Assembly (NCBI GenBank): GCA_020466095.1
Contig: CM035807.1
Location: forward strand, 107,753,406-107,817,405
DNA length: 64,000 bases
Direction of reading: 5' to 3'
Source of the DNA: Chlorops oryzae
Lineage: Eukaryota > Arthropoda > Insecta > Diptera > Chloropidae
The notes under the pieces were generated by a model that searched no databases, was not told the origin of the DNA, and saw only the letters and a list, made by a program, of their open reading frames with translations. Shown here one piece after another: positions 1 to 13,000 of the stretch. Positions within the stretch are counted from its first letter, which is position 1. Each line of letters starts with the position of its first letter. Position numbers and translations under genes: made by a program.

Positions 1-399
1 GATCGTGGTACCGGACTCATCTGTGGGAGTCGCCTCGTTGGCCTGCTATCGGCTTTCTTACCGTTTGATAAAAACTACAAAAATTGTTCGGAGAGATTAA
101 TCAAAGCATTCTATACCAGTATAGGATGTTATTTAGAATGGATCTATGAGATAATCGATCAAGAGGAAAGAATTGCAATATCCGAGGAGGATTACACTGC
201 CTCAGCACCGTATAATCATGAAACGGAAGCAATTATCATATCACATATGTTTAATCCAGTCAAACCGGATAGTCCTGGTACGAGTGGCGAAGTTCAGCCG
301 TTCAAAGGAAGCAATGCAAATCGTTTGAGTGAATTTTCCCTTGAGATGATTTTCGTCCTTCTCAGCTATCATATCATCTGCAAAAGAAATCCATATTAA
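1..399 (+). CDS. 3' end of an unrecognised protein-coding gene (partial)
   Basis: Frame 1 is open from the first base to a TAA at 397-399, giving 132 codons without an internal stop. The codons look protein-like: there is a short hydrophobic stretch near the start, cysteines around residues 9, 33 and 45, and an acidic segment (EIIDQEERIAISEED) in the middle. No initiator methionine is visible, so this is either a terminal exon or the end of a larger exon beginning before the window. An AATAAA lies at 498-503, about 100 bp after the stop, as expected for a 3' UTR. I do not recognise the family. Chance openness cannot be excluded, but 132 open codons are unusual in DNA this AT-rich. Confidence 0.4.
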   Translation, partial: DRGTGLICGSRLVGLLSAFLPFDKNYKNCSERLIKAFYTSIGCYLEWIYEIIDQEERIAISEEDYTASAPYNHETEAIIISHMFNPVKPDSPGTSGEVQPFKGSNANRLSEFSLEMIFVLLSYHIICKRNPY

Positions 400-497
400 T
401 GCTAATATTTTATATGATAAATTTTATATTATTTATATTTAAAGACTGTTAAACTGTTTATGATAAGTTATTTTTTACTTAGCTTAGTCTTTGGCAA

Positions 498-503
498 AAT
501 AAA
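498..503 (+). terminator. candidate polyadenylation signal AATAAA
   Basis: Canonical hexamer about 100 bp downstream of the stop at 397-399. It is the likely cleavage signal of the partial gene at the window start. Confidence 0.4.
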
Positions 504-3500
504 TGTTTTCATCAAAGTAACGGAGAAAATTGCAATTGGAAATTGAATTCTTATACCTATGATTTCGAATGATATTTAGAATCGGTTCACGTCTTAAGTC
601 TTTACTCTTTCTCTCTCGCTTTTTAACAGAACTGCCTGCGCAAAGACTTAAGACGCGAACATGAAAACTGTAATAAAAATCTTACGTAATTTATGGACAT
701 CCGCTAATTAGAAAAAGGTAGGTGTATACACTGAGCGAATTTAACCATGATTTTTTTTAAAAGGGCGCATTGTTTTTACAGTCCTTTTGATTTTCGAGCA
801 AAAAAAAAAAATTCAAAAGAAAAATGGTTGACTCAACTACATTTTTGGTTGATTTGTAAGGAAAAATGTTTAATTACATTTCTTTACGTTCGCTATAATT
901 CTCATTTGCTTTATAAAATACATATAAGATATTTATTCATCTTAGAACCTTTTTAAGCATTTTTTAAGCGAAAGCAGTCACGACCAGTGCAAAATGTTTC
1001 TAAAATAGTAGTTTTTATAAAATAAAAGGAGTATATTAAAAAAAAAGGAGTTTTTAAGCAATAGAAGAAAAAGAAAACCTAGTTAGGTTAGCTTAAAAAT
1101 CTCGAAAATTCGTAAACCAAGAAGGCTTTTTAAATCTTTTCACATTTAATGGAATGTCCTAGTTGCTTATATTATATGTATATACGTAGGCTTGCCAGAC
1201 AAAGAAGCTATAAAAAAAAATTATTTACAACCAAATAGTAGTACGTTAGCGAAAGGAGTAGTAAAGTAGTACGGCAAGGCAAAGTGGAGCACAAAAACTA
1301 CTATAATAGCAATTCGACAGTACAAAATCGGATGAAGTCCATCCGATGGCCATTTTTGGGTTTATGTTCAGCAGAGGGCTCTGTGGACATTCGCTTTGAA
1401 CTTTAATTAAATTATTTTTGACATTTCTTTCTTTTATAGTTATTTAAAATTTTTTTTTTTATTTTAAAAATCATCTTGTCATTTCAATTGTGTCCGTGGT
1501 TAGTTCAACAATTGAAATTTAAATCCATTTTTGAAAATTATCATTTCAATTCAATCTGAAATATGGGCGATTCAATAGGAAAATCTTTATTTTTTCCAAC
1601 AAGAAAAATTTTTAAGATTAAAACTGTTCTTTGTTGAAGCCGTTTTGTATGTTTTTCCAGTTTTCTGGTTGATTTTTTTTCTCTGTGTATAGATAGATGC
1701 TCTCAGTACTAATATCCAGTCAAATGTGAGACAAAAAATTGTTGAAATCAATAAAAATATCTCATCTTAAATATTGACGATTTTATGAATTTTCGTTTAA
1801 AAAAATCGAACAAATTTTGAAAAGCGCAACGGCTTAAAATATTCAGAAGTATCACAGAATCCGATAACTGTCGGAATCGGAATTAAAACCGATCGAAATA
1901 TCATACAGAATTTACAAATTTTGTTGTTTTTGGTTTTGAATCGGAACTATTATCGGTTCTCAATTGCACGGAATCCTATTTTATCCGGCTGTCTATGAAA
2001 TATATATGAAAATTCAGTCGACTTAAATTCCAATTCCGACAGCTATCGGATCCTGTGACACCCCTGATTACGATTTTTAAAAATTTTTGTTAGTGCAAGT
2101 ATTGCCTATTAATACCAGTTAAATTTTTTAAATATATTCAAACCATCATTTTTGACATTTTTGGCCGCACTCCCGACACTGTGCGGCGTATCCTTTGAAT
2201 ATTCGCTTCCATTTATTATTTTTTTTTTTTCAATTTTAAATCGAGTCGATTTCGTCACACACCTGAGTAAGAGACTTGTTATAAAATATCGCAGTGCTAC
2301 AAAAAAAAGATTCAGACCTCTTTATTATTGCAAATATTTTAACTCCGAAAAGGAAAACAATGCGTATAAATCCAACGGGTATGAAGCTTTTAGTTAAAAA
2401 GGACTACCATTAACTGTTCAAATTGGCGCCATTTAAATAACCGAAGCCCCTTACCTATACTGGGAATCAAGGATAGTAGAAATATCCCTGTAAAAGAAAG
2501 GGTCTAGATATCAATTTTTCCAGCGGTAAACACAAAAAGAATTTTAAAAACACTGAGCCCCACAATGAAAATTGGAAATTCCTGTCAACAGACCACGCCA
2601 GTGTAAACTCAACGAAACTTTTGTTTACAGAGATCGAAAGAAGTTCGAAAGAAAAAGAGTCTTGTTTACAATCCCAGCATATAGGTAAACAAAAGCCCTT
2701 TTCACTTTCAGCATGTAAATTTGGATGACTACATAACCTCAAACTGTCAGCTCGTTTAAGCAATGCCGACCACGCAATGTTTCGCGCCAAAAACAAAAAA
2801 GAAGCAAAAAAGGACGGCCTGGGCGCCTTCGAAGAGCAAGCAACAACTCCGTAAACAAATTAGCATGGAGCGGCATCGCCTTCGCGCAAGTGCTTCATCT
2901 TTCGTTGTGTTGCCACGGTTTCCGACTTCCGGTTCCGCGTGACATGGAAACGCGAGTGGCGGACTCAAAATTTTTATGCGATTTCTCGGGTAGGCTTTCG
3001 AAGAAATCGCGATAGAAAATCAGAAGCTCAGAGACGGTCGAAGCTGACGGTTGAATTTTTCAAATCAAACGGATCTTTTCGAATGTTGAAACGTTGAAGG
3101 ACCCCCCAGACGTCTACCCATCGTTCGGGTATTGGAGAAAGGATACGGAAGTGGTGGCGGAACCGCCGCAAAAGAAAAGGAATTGTATCGCGAATTCTTT
3201 GTTTTTGGCTTTGAATTATTTTGCAAAAAAAAAAAAAAAGAAAGAAAAGAAAAGAGGGTCAGTACACGACTCCAAGTGAAATTGTGTTTTTCGTGTGTCT
3301 TCAATGGAAATGGAAATGAAGTCCGTTAAGTGAAAAGTGGCGGTCAAAAAAAGGGTTTTTTTCCCCCCCATTTGTGTATAAAATTATAGCGATCCAGTTT
3401 TCTGAAATCGTCTTCGCAATGCTGCACATTTGGATTTAGCAGTGCGAAAATAAATCAATAATTGAGAAAATATTGAAAAGTGCATGATTTTTCTTGTTAA

Positions 3501-3638
3501 TCCTTTTCCCATAGACGTCTTTTGAGCACTTGAAAATCGAATAATTCCGTGTTGTGTAATCACGTCTGCGAGCGGGGCGCCCGAAAATGCGGGCTGTCTG
3601 TTGCAGTGTGTGTGCGTTATTAATGGCTAATTGAAATC
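504..3638. other. intergenic region and probable nompC 5' UTR/promoter region
   Basis: No convincing coding frame is seen. It holds a MITE copy (1844-2066) and a repeat at about 2170-2270 that recurs near 36800-36900. A somewhat GC-richer block at about 2750-3200 would suit a promoter or 5' UTR, but no core promoter motif can be pinned. A poly-A run follows at about 3226-3238. The short reading frames on either strand lack any family resemblance. Confidence 0.5.
1844..2066. mobile_element. MITE with CAGGGGTGTCACAG-type inverted termini, copy 1
   Basis: The right end reads ...GACAGCTATCGGATCCTGTGACACCCCTG, the inverse of a left end CAGAAGTATCACAGAATCCGATAACTGTCGG that has decayed at its tip. 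The interior matches the copy at 50949-51162 across its length (AAAACCGATCGAAAT, TTTGAATCGGAAC, TATCGGTTCT, CTATTTTATCCG). The element is about 223 bp. It has no coding capacity and no clear target duplication. The CAGGGG ends suggest an hAT-type origin. Confidence 0.75.
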
Positions 3639-4031
3639 ATGTCACAGCCGAGTAAACGTGGGGGGCGTGGCGCAGGTGCTGGCGCCGGGGCTGGCCGTAG
3701 GACACCGTTAGCTGGTGTTGGCGGTATGTCCGGTAATGCACCTGATGACTCGGCTACAGCGAGTGAACGCGCCACGCCCGCAAGCAAGGCTGATTCCGAC
3801 CCGAAGGACGAGACATCGAGCAACGGTGACAAAAAGGATGCTGACGGATTCGCAGCGCCGAAACCACCGTCGGCCGGAGCATCGATGCGCGAGACGGCCA
3901 ATAAAATTCTTGCCCTGGCGATCAAAAGCGAATGGACACCCGTCGAGCAGGAGCTCAAGAAATTGGAAAAATTTGTGGCCAATCAAGGCGACGATGGCAA
4001 TCACACACCGCTGGTCGGTGTACATGATGTC
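3639..4031 (+). CDS. nompC: nompC coding exon 1 (N-terminus)
   Basis: 131 codons, phase 0, donor GTAAGT at 4032. It begins MSQPSKRGGRGAGAGAGAG, a Gly/Ala/Arg-rich head. A charged Ser/Asp/Lys segment follows (ASKADSDPKDETSSNGDKK), then a helical region (KILALAIKSEWTPVEQELKK) leading to the first ankyrin repeat. The ATG is the first in an open frame and matches the family start. The strand is markedly GC-richer than its surroundings. Confidence 0.93.
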
Positions 4032-7000
4032 GTAAGTAAAAAAAAAAATAAAAAAATTTTTTTTTATAATGAAATGTGTCCCAAAATCGATTTTGTTCCC
4101 TTCGGAAGTTTCCCATGTCAACAGAAATAAGTTGTTTACCAGTCAAAATAACGCCACCGAAAACATTAAAAGCCACTAAAATGATACCAGATTCGGGAAT
4201 TCACCCATTCGCTCGCCCTCGTTTGTACGTGTCCTACGTATGTATGTATGTATGTCGTATGTATGTACGTGTCCTTTCGTTTCTATGCCCGACATTCGCT
4301 AACAATGCCTTCACTTAACGGAGGCATTCCGTTTCCGTGGCTTCCGATAGATATTGAAGTTACGCCCGCCCAACTTCAAATATCGAACGTTTCAAATTAC
4401 CATAAAATACGAGTAGGTATCCTCTGATCCTTTCGTCGCTTGCATTCTTGCGCAAATGAGGTGGAGAGCACACATTATTCTTGTTGACATCAAATTTTGG
4501 GGAACGGAATTGCAATCAAATCGGGGCAGAGTTATGAAAACGCAAGAAAAGCGAAGAACGATGAAGATGGAAAAGGATTACAGACAAGTTCAATATGAAT
4601 TTTGTATGCTTATTTGAATTTCATCGATAGCTTATTTTCTGTTTCTTATTTTTTTTTTTTTTTGCAAGCTTAGATTGAAATGGAAAAAGAATTCCGTGAG
4701 GGTTTCAGTTTTCAGCACTTACGGAATGTCTTCATTGATTTCGAATATTTAATTTCCTTTTTATCTTTTGCGATCTCAATCCGGTTTTTTGATTTGATTT
4801 TCGATTATCCTGCAACGAATCGAATAAAGTTTGAGGTATAAGTATTAAGTAGAAATCACACTCATTCAAAGATATTTTTATATGAAAATAGGTACCATAT
4901 AAATATGAAGAATATTTTGCGATATTTTTCCTTTTTCTTTTAGAAATAACACTCTGTTTTTGAGCTTAAGATCAATTTCATTTTGTCCTTGAAAGGGACA
5001 CAAGTCGAACCGCAGCTTGCTGCAGAGGATGCCTATTATAATATAATTATTAGAGCGTGTATTTTTAAGCATTTATAAATTTGAAGCATACTTTGTGGGG
5101 GTGATATTTTTTTTCTTATCACCATTTTAGAAATAAGTAGCGAATTTGAACTTCAAGGGGATTTCCTAGCTTTGAAAAAGTCTTAAATAGGCTAAAAATC
5201 GATTTGAATCTTAACTTTATGTAAATTGAACAAATTTTTTGCCCCATAAAGTACGCTTCAATTTTATAAATGCTTAAAAATACACGCTCTAATAATTATC
5301 GATTCAGATCGAAATGATTTGGAATATCCTTTAAATTATTGCAATAAAAAATATTTAAATTCAGCACCTAAAAGTATGCATATAAATATTAAAAATATTT
5401 TCGAATCAATAGGAATTTAGCTCGGTTATCATTTTTCTATAGGACATCCATTTATTGTACATACTGTCTAGCAGAACATGAGGGACTGACCGAAGGCTAC
5501 CAGTACTAGTCCCCTCATAATTCCAATTCTAATGTATTCAGCTGACTTGTTTTACATGGACCTGTCATTGAAGAGGGACTAGTCCGCAAAACGGCAATAT
5601 CAGAATTCATAGTTGGATATAGCGAAAGAGGGCTGGAAAACATATATTGATAAATTACTTAGCGCAATAGAGATTATATCTAGAAGCAACGAGTAAAATA
5701 CTAGTAAAGAGCCTACAATTCTCTCATTTTTCGACAACTTCTATTTTGAGGGTTTCGCCACAAGAGCCTTCGATTTGACTGATGTTTGCCATATCTCTTC
5801 ATTATATATGAAATAAAGTTGCTCTATTGACTAAGACATATCCGTTGATATGTCAAAATATATTGCTTACAAAATCATAGTTGTTTTAATACCGATACTA
5901 TACCGGTATATTTTAAGCATGTACTTGATATTCAGGATTTATGCGAAATATCTTCGTTGGAGTCGGATAAATCCGTAGATCTGGCATCGCTGTTTCGAAT
6001 GTCATCATTTTTGAAAATATATGCATTTTGAGCTATGAGGACCTTTGTGAAGCCTTATAATTTGACACATTGCTTTGAAAATCTTCAAATGCCATTAGGT
6101 GCCCTTATTATAAAATGAAATCATTCACTGAATAAAGGGTCTTGTTGGATCAGAAAGACAATCGGTCTCCTAAAAGAAATTTTTACTTACTAAAAACACT
6201 GTAGAAACCGATATTTAGATTCCTTCTGCACAGTGTCCTTGAAATACTTTCGGTTTTACTAAGCCTTTTATATCTCAATAACTAATTAATACAGAAAGAA
6301 AAAACATCTATCCTGATAAATAAAAAAAAAGGATTCTGAAATTTCTTTTTTAAATTTTATGTTGAGATAATCCTTTTCATAAAAAAGGAAATAAAAATGG
6401 CTTGATTTAAAAAATACCCGAAGGATTAAGACCATTTTTCATGTTCGAAAATTAAAAGTAGGATGAGAAAACGGACCTTATAATGTTGAAAATTTTTGCC
6501 TCACATAAAGCGAGGCTACTTAATGATTTATTGGTTAAAAGAATATCATGTCTCAATCATGGGCGCATCTCATTGATGGAATGTTTTCCTTATTTGACTA
6601 TCCTAAGACCAGACAAAATAACGACAATTGACCCAAAAAAAACTGCCGCTTTGCGGACTAGTCCCTCTCCAATGACAGGCCTATGTTAAAAAAGTCCGTT
6701 GAATACATTAAAAGTGGAATTATATCGGGACTAGTACTGGTAACATGAAGGACTGACCGAAGGCTACACTGGGGTCAGTACAAAATACTGCAGGGAACTG
6801 TCACTATTCGGTAATATTCGGAATATTTAAATGTATGCTTTGCTTGGGTGCCAAATTTAAATATTATCTGTTGCTCTAGGGCAGTGATGGCCAAACCTAT
6901 ACGCAAGCATTCATAATTGTGTGTGTGTGAATGCGCTGTGGACTTCGTTGTGAGTTATTCTGATTTGAATTAAGGAAATTTTTTTTGACACACAAAAAAG

Positions 7001-10000
7001 CAGCCGACCGGTTTATCGCACGAATCGGTATACGCTATACGTGTGCGCCTGTTGCGTCAACAGAAATTTGTCTTCCAAGCACATGTGCTTGGGTAATCAA
7101 AATTTGGCCGACACTGCTCTAGGGGATTCCACTTCATAATGAAGAGCAACGGATTGTATTAAATAACAGCCTTCGTTTAGATTAAAATGACATCAATTGG
7201 ATTTTAAATATTCAAATCCACACCTCTTAAGCAAAGAGATCAAAAACTGATTTATTACAGTTCTCTACGGTCATTTCCTTTATCAATAATCATTTCCACT
7301 CTTTAACTGCCTCTGCATGATATTTCAAGAAAATTAAACCAAAAATTTATAAATTTATTCCAGAACACCGGCATGACGCCTCTTATGTACGCAACGAAGG
7401 ACAATAAGACTTCAATTATGGATCGAATGATCGAATTGGGCGCTGATGTCGGAGCTCGCAATAACGTAAGTAGAAAGTAAAAGCAAAAACACAAAAAAAA
7501 AAAATTAATTAACAGGAGCGAAATCGAAATAAAATCAGAGAGAAAAAAAATCCTTGTACTGAAATTGTGTCAAATCGATAAAAACCGCATAAATTAATCT
7601 CGAATTGCGTCTGGCTCTGGCCTGGACATTTCCATTGCGTAGACTTTCGTCATTGAAGGTACGCGCACGATGACACACTTAAGCTTCTAGAGCCGGCACT
7701 TTCGACGCAGGGTCCGAGACGTTCAAGAAAAACCCACCAGGACACGCAATATTGCTTCCTTGCAAAGAAAAAACGACAAAAAGAAAAAAAAACCCAAAAA
7801 AAACAAACATAAAACAGGCTCACCAAATCTGCAATTGGGGGTCAGTTTTGATTTCCTTGCTTTAATTATAGCAACACCATTTCAATGACTCGAGAGAAAT
7901 AAACAAAAAATTACAAAAAAAAAAATATAAATAAATAAATAAAAAGCGACACAAAAAGAGTTGGCATGATAATTACAGTTAAAGACCCATTTAGGGAATT
8001 ATAATTGATTGTTGGAGATTTTTATTTTAAAAAGAGCAACGGGCCAGAAGGACGAGCCCAAGGCGAGCCTTCAAGGAATGTAAATCTTCTTGGCTTTCTT
8101 TTATCCATCTTCGCTTCAAGGACCTTGCAATTGTTTCCGCTTTCTCAGCCGAAATTATTTTCAAAATACGAATTTAGTATCATGCTTCAAAATCTCGATG
8201 TGTATGTTCTTGATAAGTGCAAAAAAAAAAGAGAAAACAACTTGACCCAAATATGAGGTCTAACGGTAGAAAAAAAGGCACAAAAAAAAAAAAAAACAAC
8301 GAAACAAAAGGAAACATTTAGTTGAATTGGTAAAAAAAAATAATAATAAAATGAAAATAGAGGGGAATTCCTATAAAAAAGCAAACATTTTTATAATGAG
8401 ATGTGGAATTTTGTGGTCTCGGTCTTCGGAAACTTGAAGAGTGAATGAGTGAGAACATGAGAGGGGTAACCAAAATACTGTCCGCGACATTAGTACAAGG
8501 AGTACAATCCCAGCCGGAAATGTCCCGGTGAAACAATCAATGATTTCAGCATGACATAGAGCCGCGACTCCTCCTGATTATACACCAACTTTCTAATGAA
8601 ATAAAACATAAGCGGCATTGGCAGTCATAAGGGCATATGTCACGAATTGGTTATCGAAAGTGGAGTAGATCTACTCCGTCGCACAGTGGGGCATCGGATT
8701 TTTCAACTTTTGAATTTAAAAATTTGAATGATTCACTTTTGTAAACAAATGTTTCGATATGAGGAATTCGACATTCTTTTTTTTATGAAAATTGAATTTG
8801 TTTACTAAAAAAAAACTAACAAAAGTCAAGGGAATGTTATTCAATAAATTTCAGGTGAAAATTGTTGTCCAAATAGAGAACATTTTTTATGTGAAAATCC
8901 AAAGCTATTGCCTTTGTTTTATTTTTTTGTGGAAATATAGCAATAACTCTTTCATGTAAAAAAATTATTAAAATTGGAAAATTAGAATAATTATTATAAT
9001 TTGCCAGAAATTAGAGTAAAAAATATCAACTTCTCATTTTTTGTTGGAAAAAAACTTTATGTGCTTTGCCTTGCTTAGCCCTCTTACTATATAAAAATGA
9101 AAGGCACGAGTCTAGACTTTCAATCTAAACAAAAAAATTCACCTTCTAATACCTTTTCTGTAAGTAACATCGATTTGAATTTCAAAAGCCACAGCAATAT
9201 TTCATACAAATGCTCAATAAGACAAAAAATGGGGCATACTTTTAGGTCTTACGTAATTAAAACATGGAACGATTTATAATGAACATTATTTTTTTACGAA
9301 TATGTAGGCGTAACGAAATTTAATGACATTTCAATGTTAAAAATAAACATATTTAACATCAATTTCTTTCTATGACACCTTGGGATGCTTTACTAGAAAA
9401 GCGGAATGCATTTCTGAGATATTTTCGGTGATTTCGAAGGCTAATATGGTTCGCGGAAGGCTGTTGAGGGTAGAATCTTCTTTTGAATAGAGACAACCAA
9501 GGTTTAAGCTTTTGGAAAAAATTAAAATTCTTTAATTTATGTGAAAATTTCATATAATGCTAGATAGGAAATAAAAACATGTAAAATATCCAACTTTCGA
9601 TGTGCGTTAAACCCAAAGTAGGCGTGGCAGCCCCAAAAATTTTACCTTTTTTTTTGAGGAGAACTCAATTAAGAAGTGTCCTGAATTTCAAGTCCCTAGG
9701 TCCGGAAACAAAAGTTTTGACTTGTGCATTTATATCGGAGGTGGGCGTGGCAGTGGGCGGATTTCCAAGATTTTTTCAAAATATCTTAAATTAGCCCACA
9801 GAAGTGTTTTCAATACTCTACGACCACTCCTTCTATTTTTTTCCAAAAAATATATGGAGCGGTCCCACTGTGCGTCGTATCGATACCTCTATCGATGACA
9901 TTGCCATTGCAATTGCGATAAAAAGCCTATAGAAAAATGATACCCGAGCTAAATTCCTATAGAAAAATGATACCCGAGCTTCTCTCGATGGCAATGCCAT

Positions 10001-13000
10001 TGCAATTGAGAAGTACTCAAATTTTCCCCTTGATATCCTTGGTGAAAAAATTAATGAATTGGTCATTTATGAGAACATTTCCGGCTGGGATGTACAATGT
10101 ATGTATGTATGTAAATTCGTTAAGGCTACGATTTTATGGCATTTTATGGGAGTTTACGGTGCGTGAGTAGCAATTTGCACAAAAATTTTTTTATATTTTT
10201 TATTTGTGCTTGCAAGACAAGAGCATAATCATTTCATTCTTTCCTTTCTTCTTGTCGGCTTAGAAGGAGCGAGAGTTCCTACTGCCGGCAAGAGAGCACA
10301 TGAAGTGGACGTCATGTAGACAGCCTAACATGTTAAATATGATATTAATCAAGTGCTTTTTTCAATTAGCGGCTTAAAAAAAAAAGACTAGCGAAAGAAT
10401 TGCACCCAGCATGTGTGCAGAGTCGTAATAACGCCCTTAATTAATTTGCGAAATTAGTCCTTGGCACCTTCTTTTCATATGTGTGACTTGGAATTCATTA
10501 ATTTTCAATTTCATTGGGTTTGAACTTGCCGTGAAAGCGACAGTCACGCAGTCTTATTCTAGCCGTAATGACTTAACTGAATAAGAAGAAACAAAACCGT
10601 TTAATGTGGTATGCCTACTTATAAAAAAAAAAAAAAAAAAAATAAAGAAAGGAAGAAAAAATCATAAAAGTTCTCCACATTATTTTTCCATCTTTCAATC
10701 TTGAATTTCTTTCTTGAGGCTCTCAAGCAATCGTCCTCCATTGGGTGCTGACATTTGCTAGAGAACAGGACATGGGCAAACATTCAATTTTCTGTGCGAG
10801 CTTTAGGCCTTATTGTGTTCTGTTCGCAGCGATTGCTTAATGCCAGTGCCCGGTCACACCCCGTAATGGGTGTTGGCTTAATTACCCAACGTAAAATTGA
10901 TATTGCAGCCTTTTGCTTTCGCGCAAGAAGAAGGAAGTTGGAAGTAATGCATTGCGCTATTAGATTTTACTTTCATTGGAGTTGTAAAAAATCATTTGTT
11001 AAATGACTTCATGATTTGTTGTATGACATCAGAAGCTCGGAATAGAAGCGATAAAGAGATTTCGCAATTTTCGAACTTTTCACACTCAAATCTTTTAGGA
11101 GAATGTACAGAATAGGAGGGGTCTTGCCGGTTTAGGAAGGCGTTCGGCCCCCTGAAAGGGATTTCAACATTTTGTTGATTTTTCGATAGGTACCAACAAC
11201 TGAAAACACCGCCCATTGTCCTTTAAATATCCTTGATAAATTCTTTTGAGACTTTGTTTTCAAAATTTAATATCGCAAGAATAATTAAAATGAAATAAAT
11301 GGAAACTGATAGCTAATAAAACAAGGGACCAATTAAAAAAAATTATTTCCCGCAAAAAATAAAATAAATATTAAATAATTTTTTTCAGTGTATTCCGGGT
11401 TTTGCGGCCTTTTCTAAGTAATTTTAAAAATTACATCTGACATAGTTGGTTAGGATGCCAACTTACGATGAGAGAGGTTCTTTCTTCAACTCCCAGCTCG
11501 GCCGTGGATGTTAGCTGAGTCGTCTTTTCGATTTCTGTTCTGCTTTGTTTCCTCCTTTTTCGTGATATCCAAACGAGCCCATATGAGGTCTCAGTGTGTC
11601 AAAATTCATGATGGCAGTCACACTAGCTAACCAACCAAGCAATCCACTGCCTTTATCCGAAATATTACCAAAACTTTAAAATCCCTTTCAAGGGTCCACA
11701 TTCGAATATAATGTTTTAAATATGATGTCCAGGTCTCGGATTTTGTTGACTTATATAAATTTAAAGCATACTTTGGGGAGTAAAAATGTTGCTCAACTCA
11801 CATAAAGATTCAAATCGATTTTTAACTTCAATATGCATTTTTTTTCAAAAATTAAAAAACCGGTTTGAAGATCAACATCGCTAAACTTATTCGCAAAATT
11901 ATGGCGAGGACAATTTTGCCCCATAAAGTATGCTTTAAATTTATAAAAGTCAACAAAATCCGAGCCCTAATGACATCAAACAGAAAGAATTTGAATATAG
12001 CGCCGAAAAGTATGCACATTAATTTAAAGAAAATTTTCTAGGACGAGAAAGCTGTTCGGTTTTGTTGGTATGTCGATTTAAACACATCTTGAGCGAGGAT
12101 TTTGAGGGTTGTGTGGGATCTTCAATATTATATAAATTGGTCTAAAAATATTCAATTGTATACTTTAGGTTTTGAATTGAATTATTTTCTTTTGTCCTTG
12201 TAATATTTGTTTTATCAAATTAGGCGACCAAATCAGTTAGTATTGACTAAATGACCCATTCTAAATGAATATTCCCAGAGCATTTTTCTCTAAAATTTTT
12301 TCACCGCGGAAAAATGGAGTAATCTTAGCATCAACTAAAGAAAGAATGTGATGACTTTGCTATATTTGTAATTATATACAGTAGTCTTAGTGGCAAATTT
12401 TTTCAAATCCGCATTGAAATATCATATATGACCAATATACTTCGTTTGGAATTATATGCTGAGAAGTTGACTTGACTTGAGTGTTTTAATTTTTGAGTTA
12501 AACTAAAGTTCAATACATAATGATCGCTTATTCAAGTAGAAATTTCAATATGGGTATTTCTCCATTTTTATTACTATCCTTATCAGAACTGAAACTCAAA
12601 AAAACCCATATTTTGCGCCCCATCTAAGGCTACCAAAATACTATCAAATCACAAAAAAAAAACTAGAAGGAAAACTTTTAAAAATGTGGTCGCGAACGTA
12701 CGAAAAAAATACTGGGAGAGAAAATGCCCATATGTAATTTTATGGAAAATATTCTAAATTGATTGAATTGGGTGATTTATTGATTAAAGCTATGTACCGT
12801 TAGTAAAACTTAGCTCCAAATGAGCCCAAATTTTAACGGTTGCAACGAAGAAAAATAAGGGGAAAAAATCCATTCGATTTGCTTGGACTTCACGACGTTG
12901 GACTCAAGGATATTTGGACAGTAATTTAAAAAAAGTATTTCTTCTCCTTTAGAGACAAAAAAACTGATTAGAAATCAAGAATGAACTGAAAATCAAAAAA

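Larger units (their letters stand above)
4032..7363 (+). other. nompC: nompC intron 1
   Basis: 3.3 kb, no genes seen. It holds a short TATG microsatellite (about 4228-4265), a 243-bp inverted-repeat element (5050-5292) and a 1.24-kb foldback element (5501-6739). Confidence 0.8.

Noticed and set aside
2467..3304. Reading frames on both strands upstream of nompC
   Set aside because: Low-complexity translations with Phe, Lys and Pro runs, overlapping each other on both strands, with no family resemblance or splice context. More likely 5' UTR and promoter DNA.
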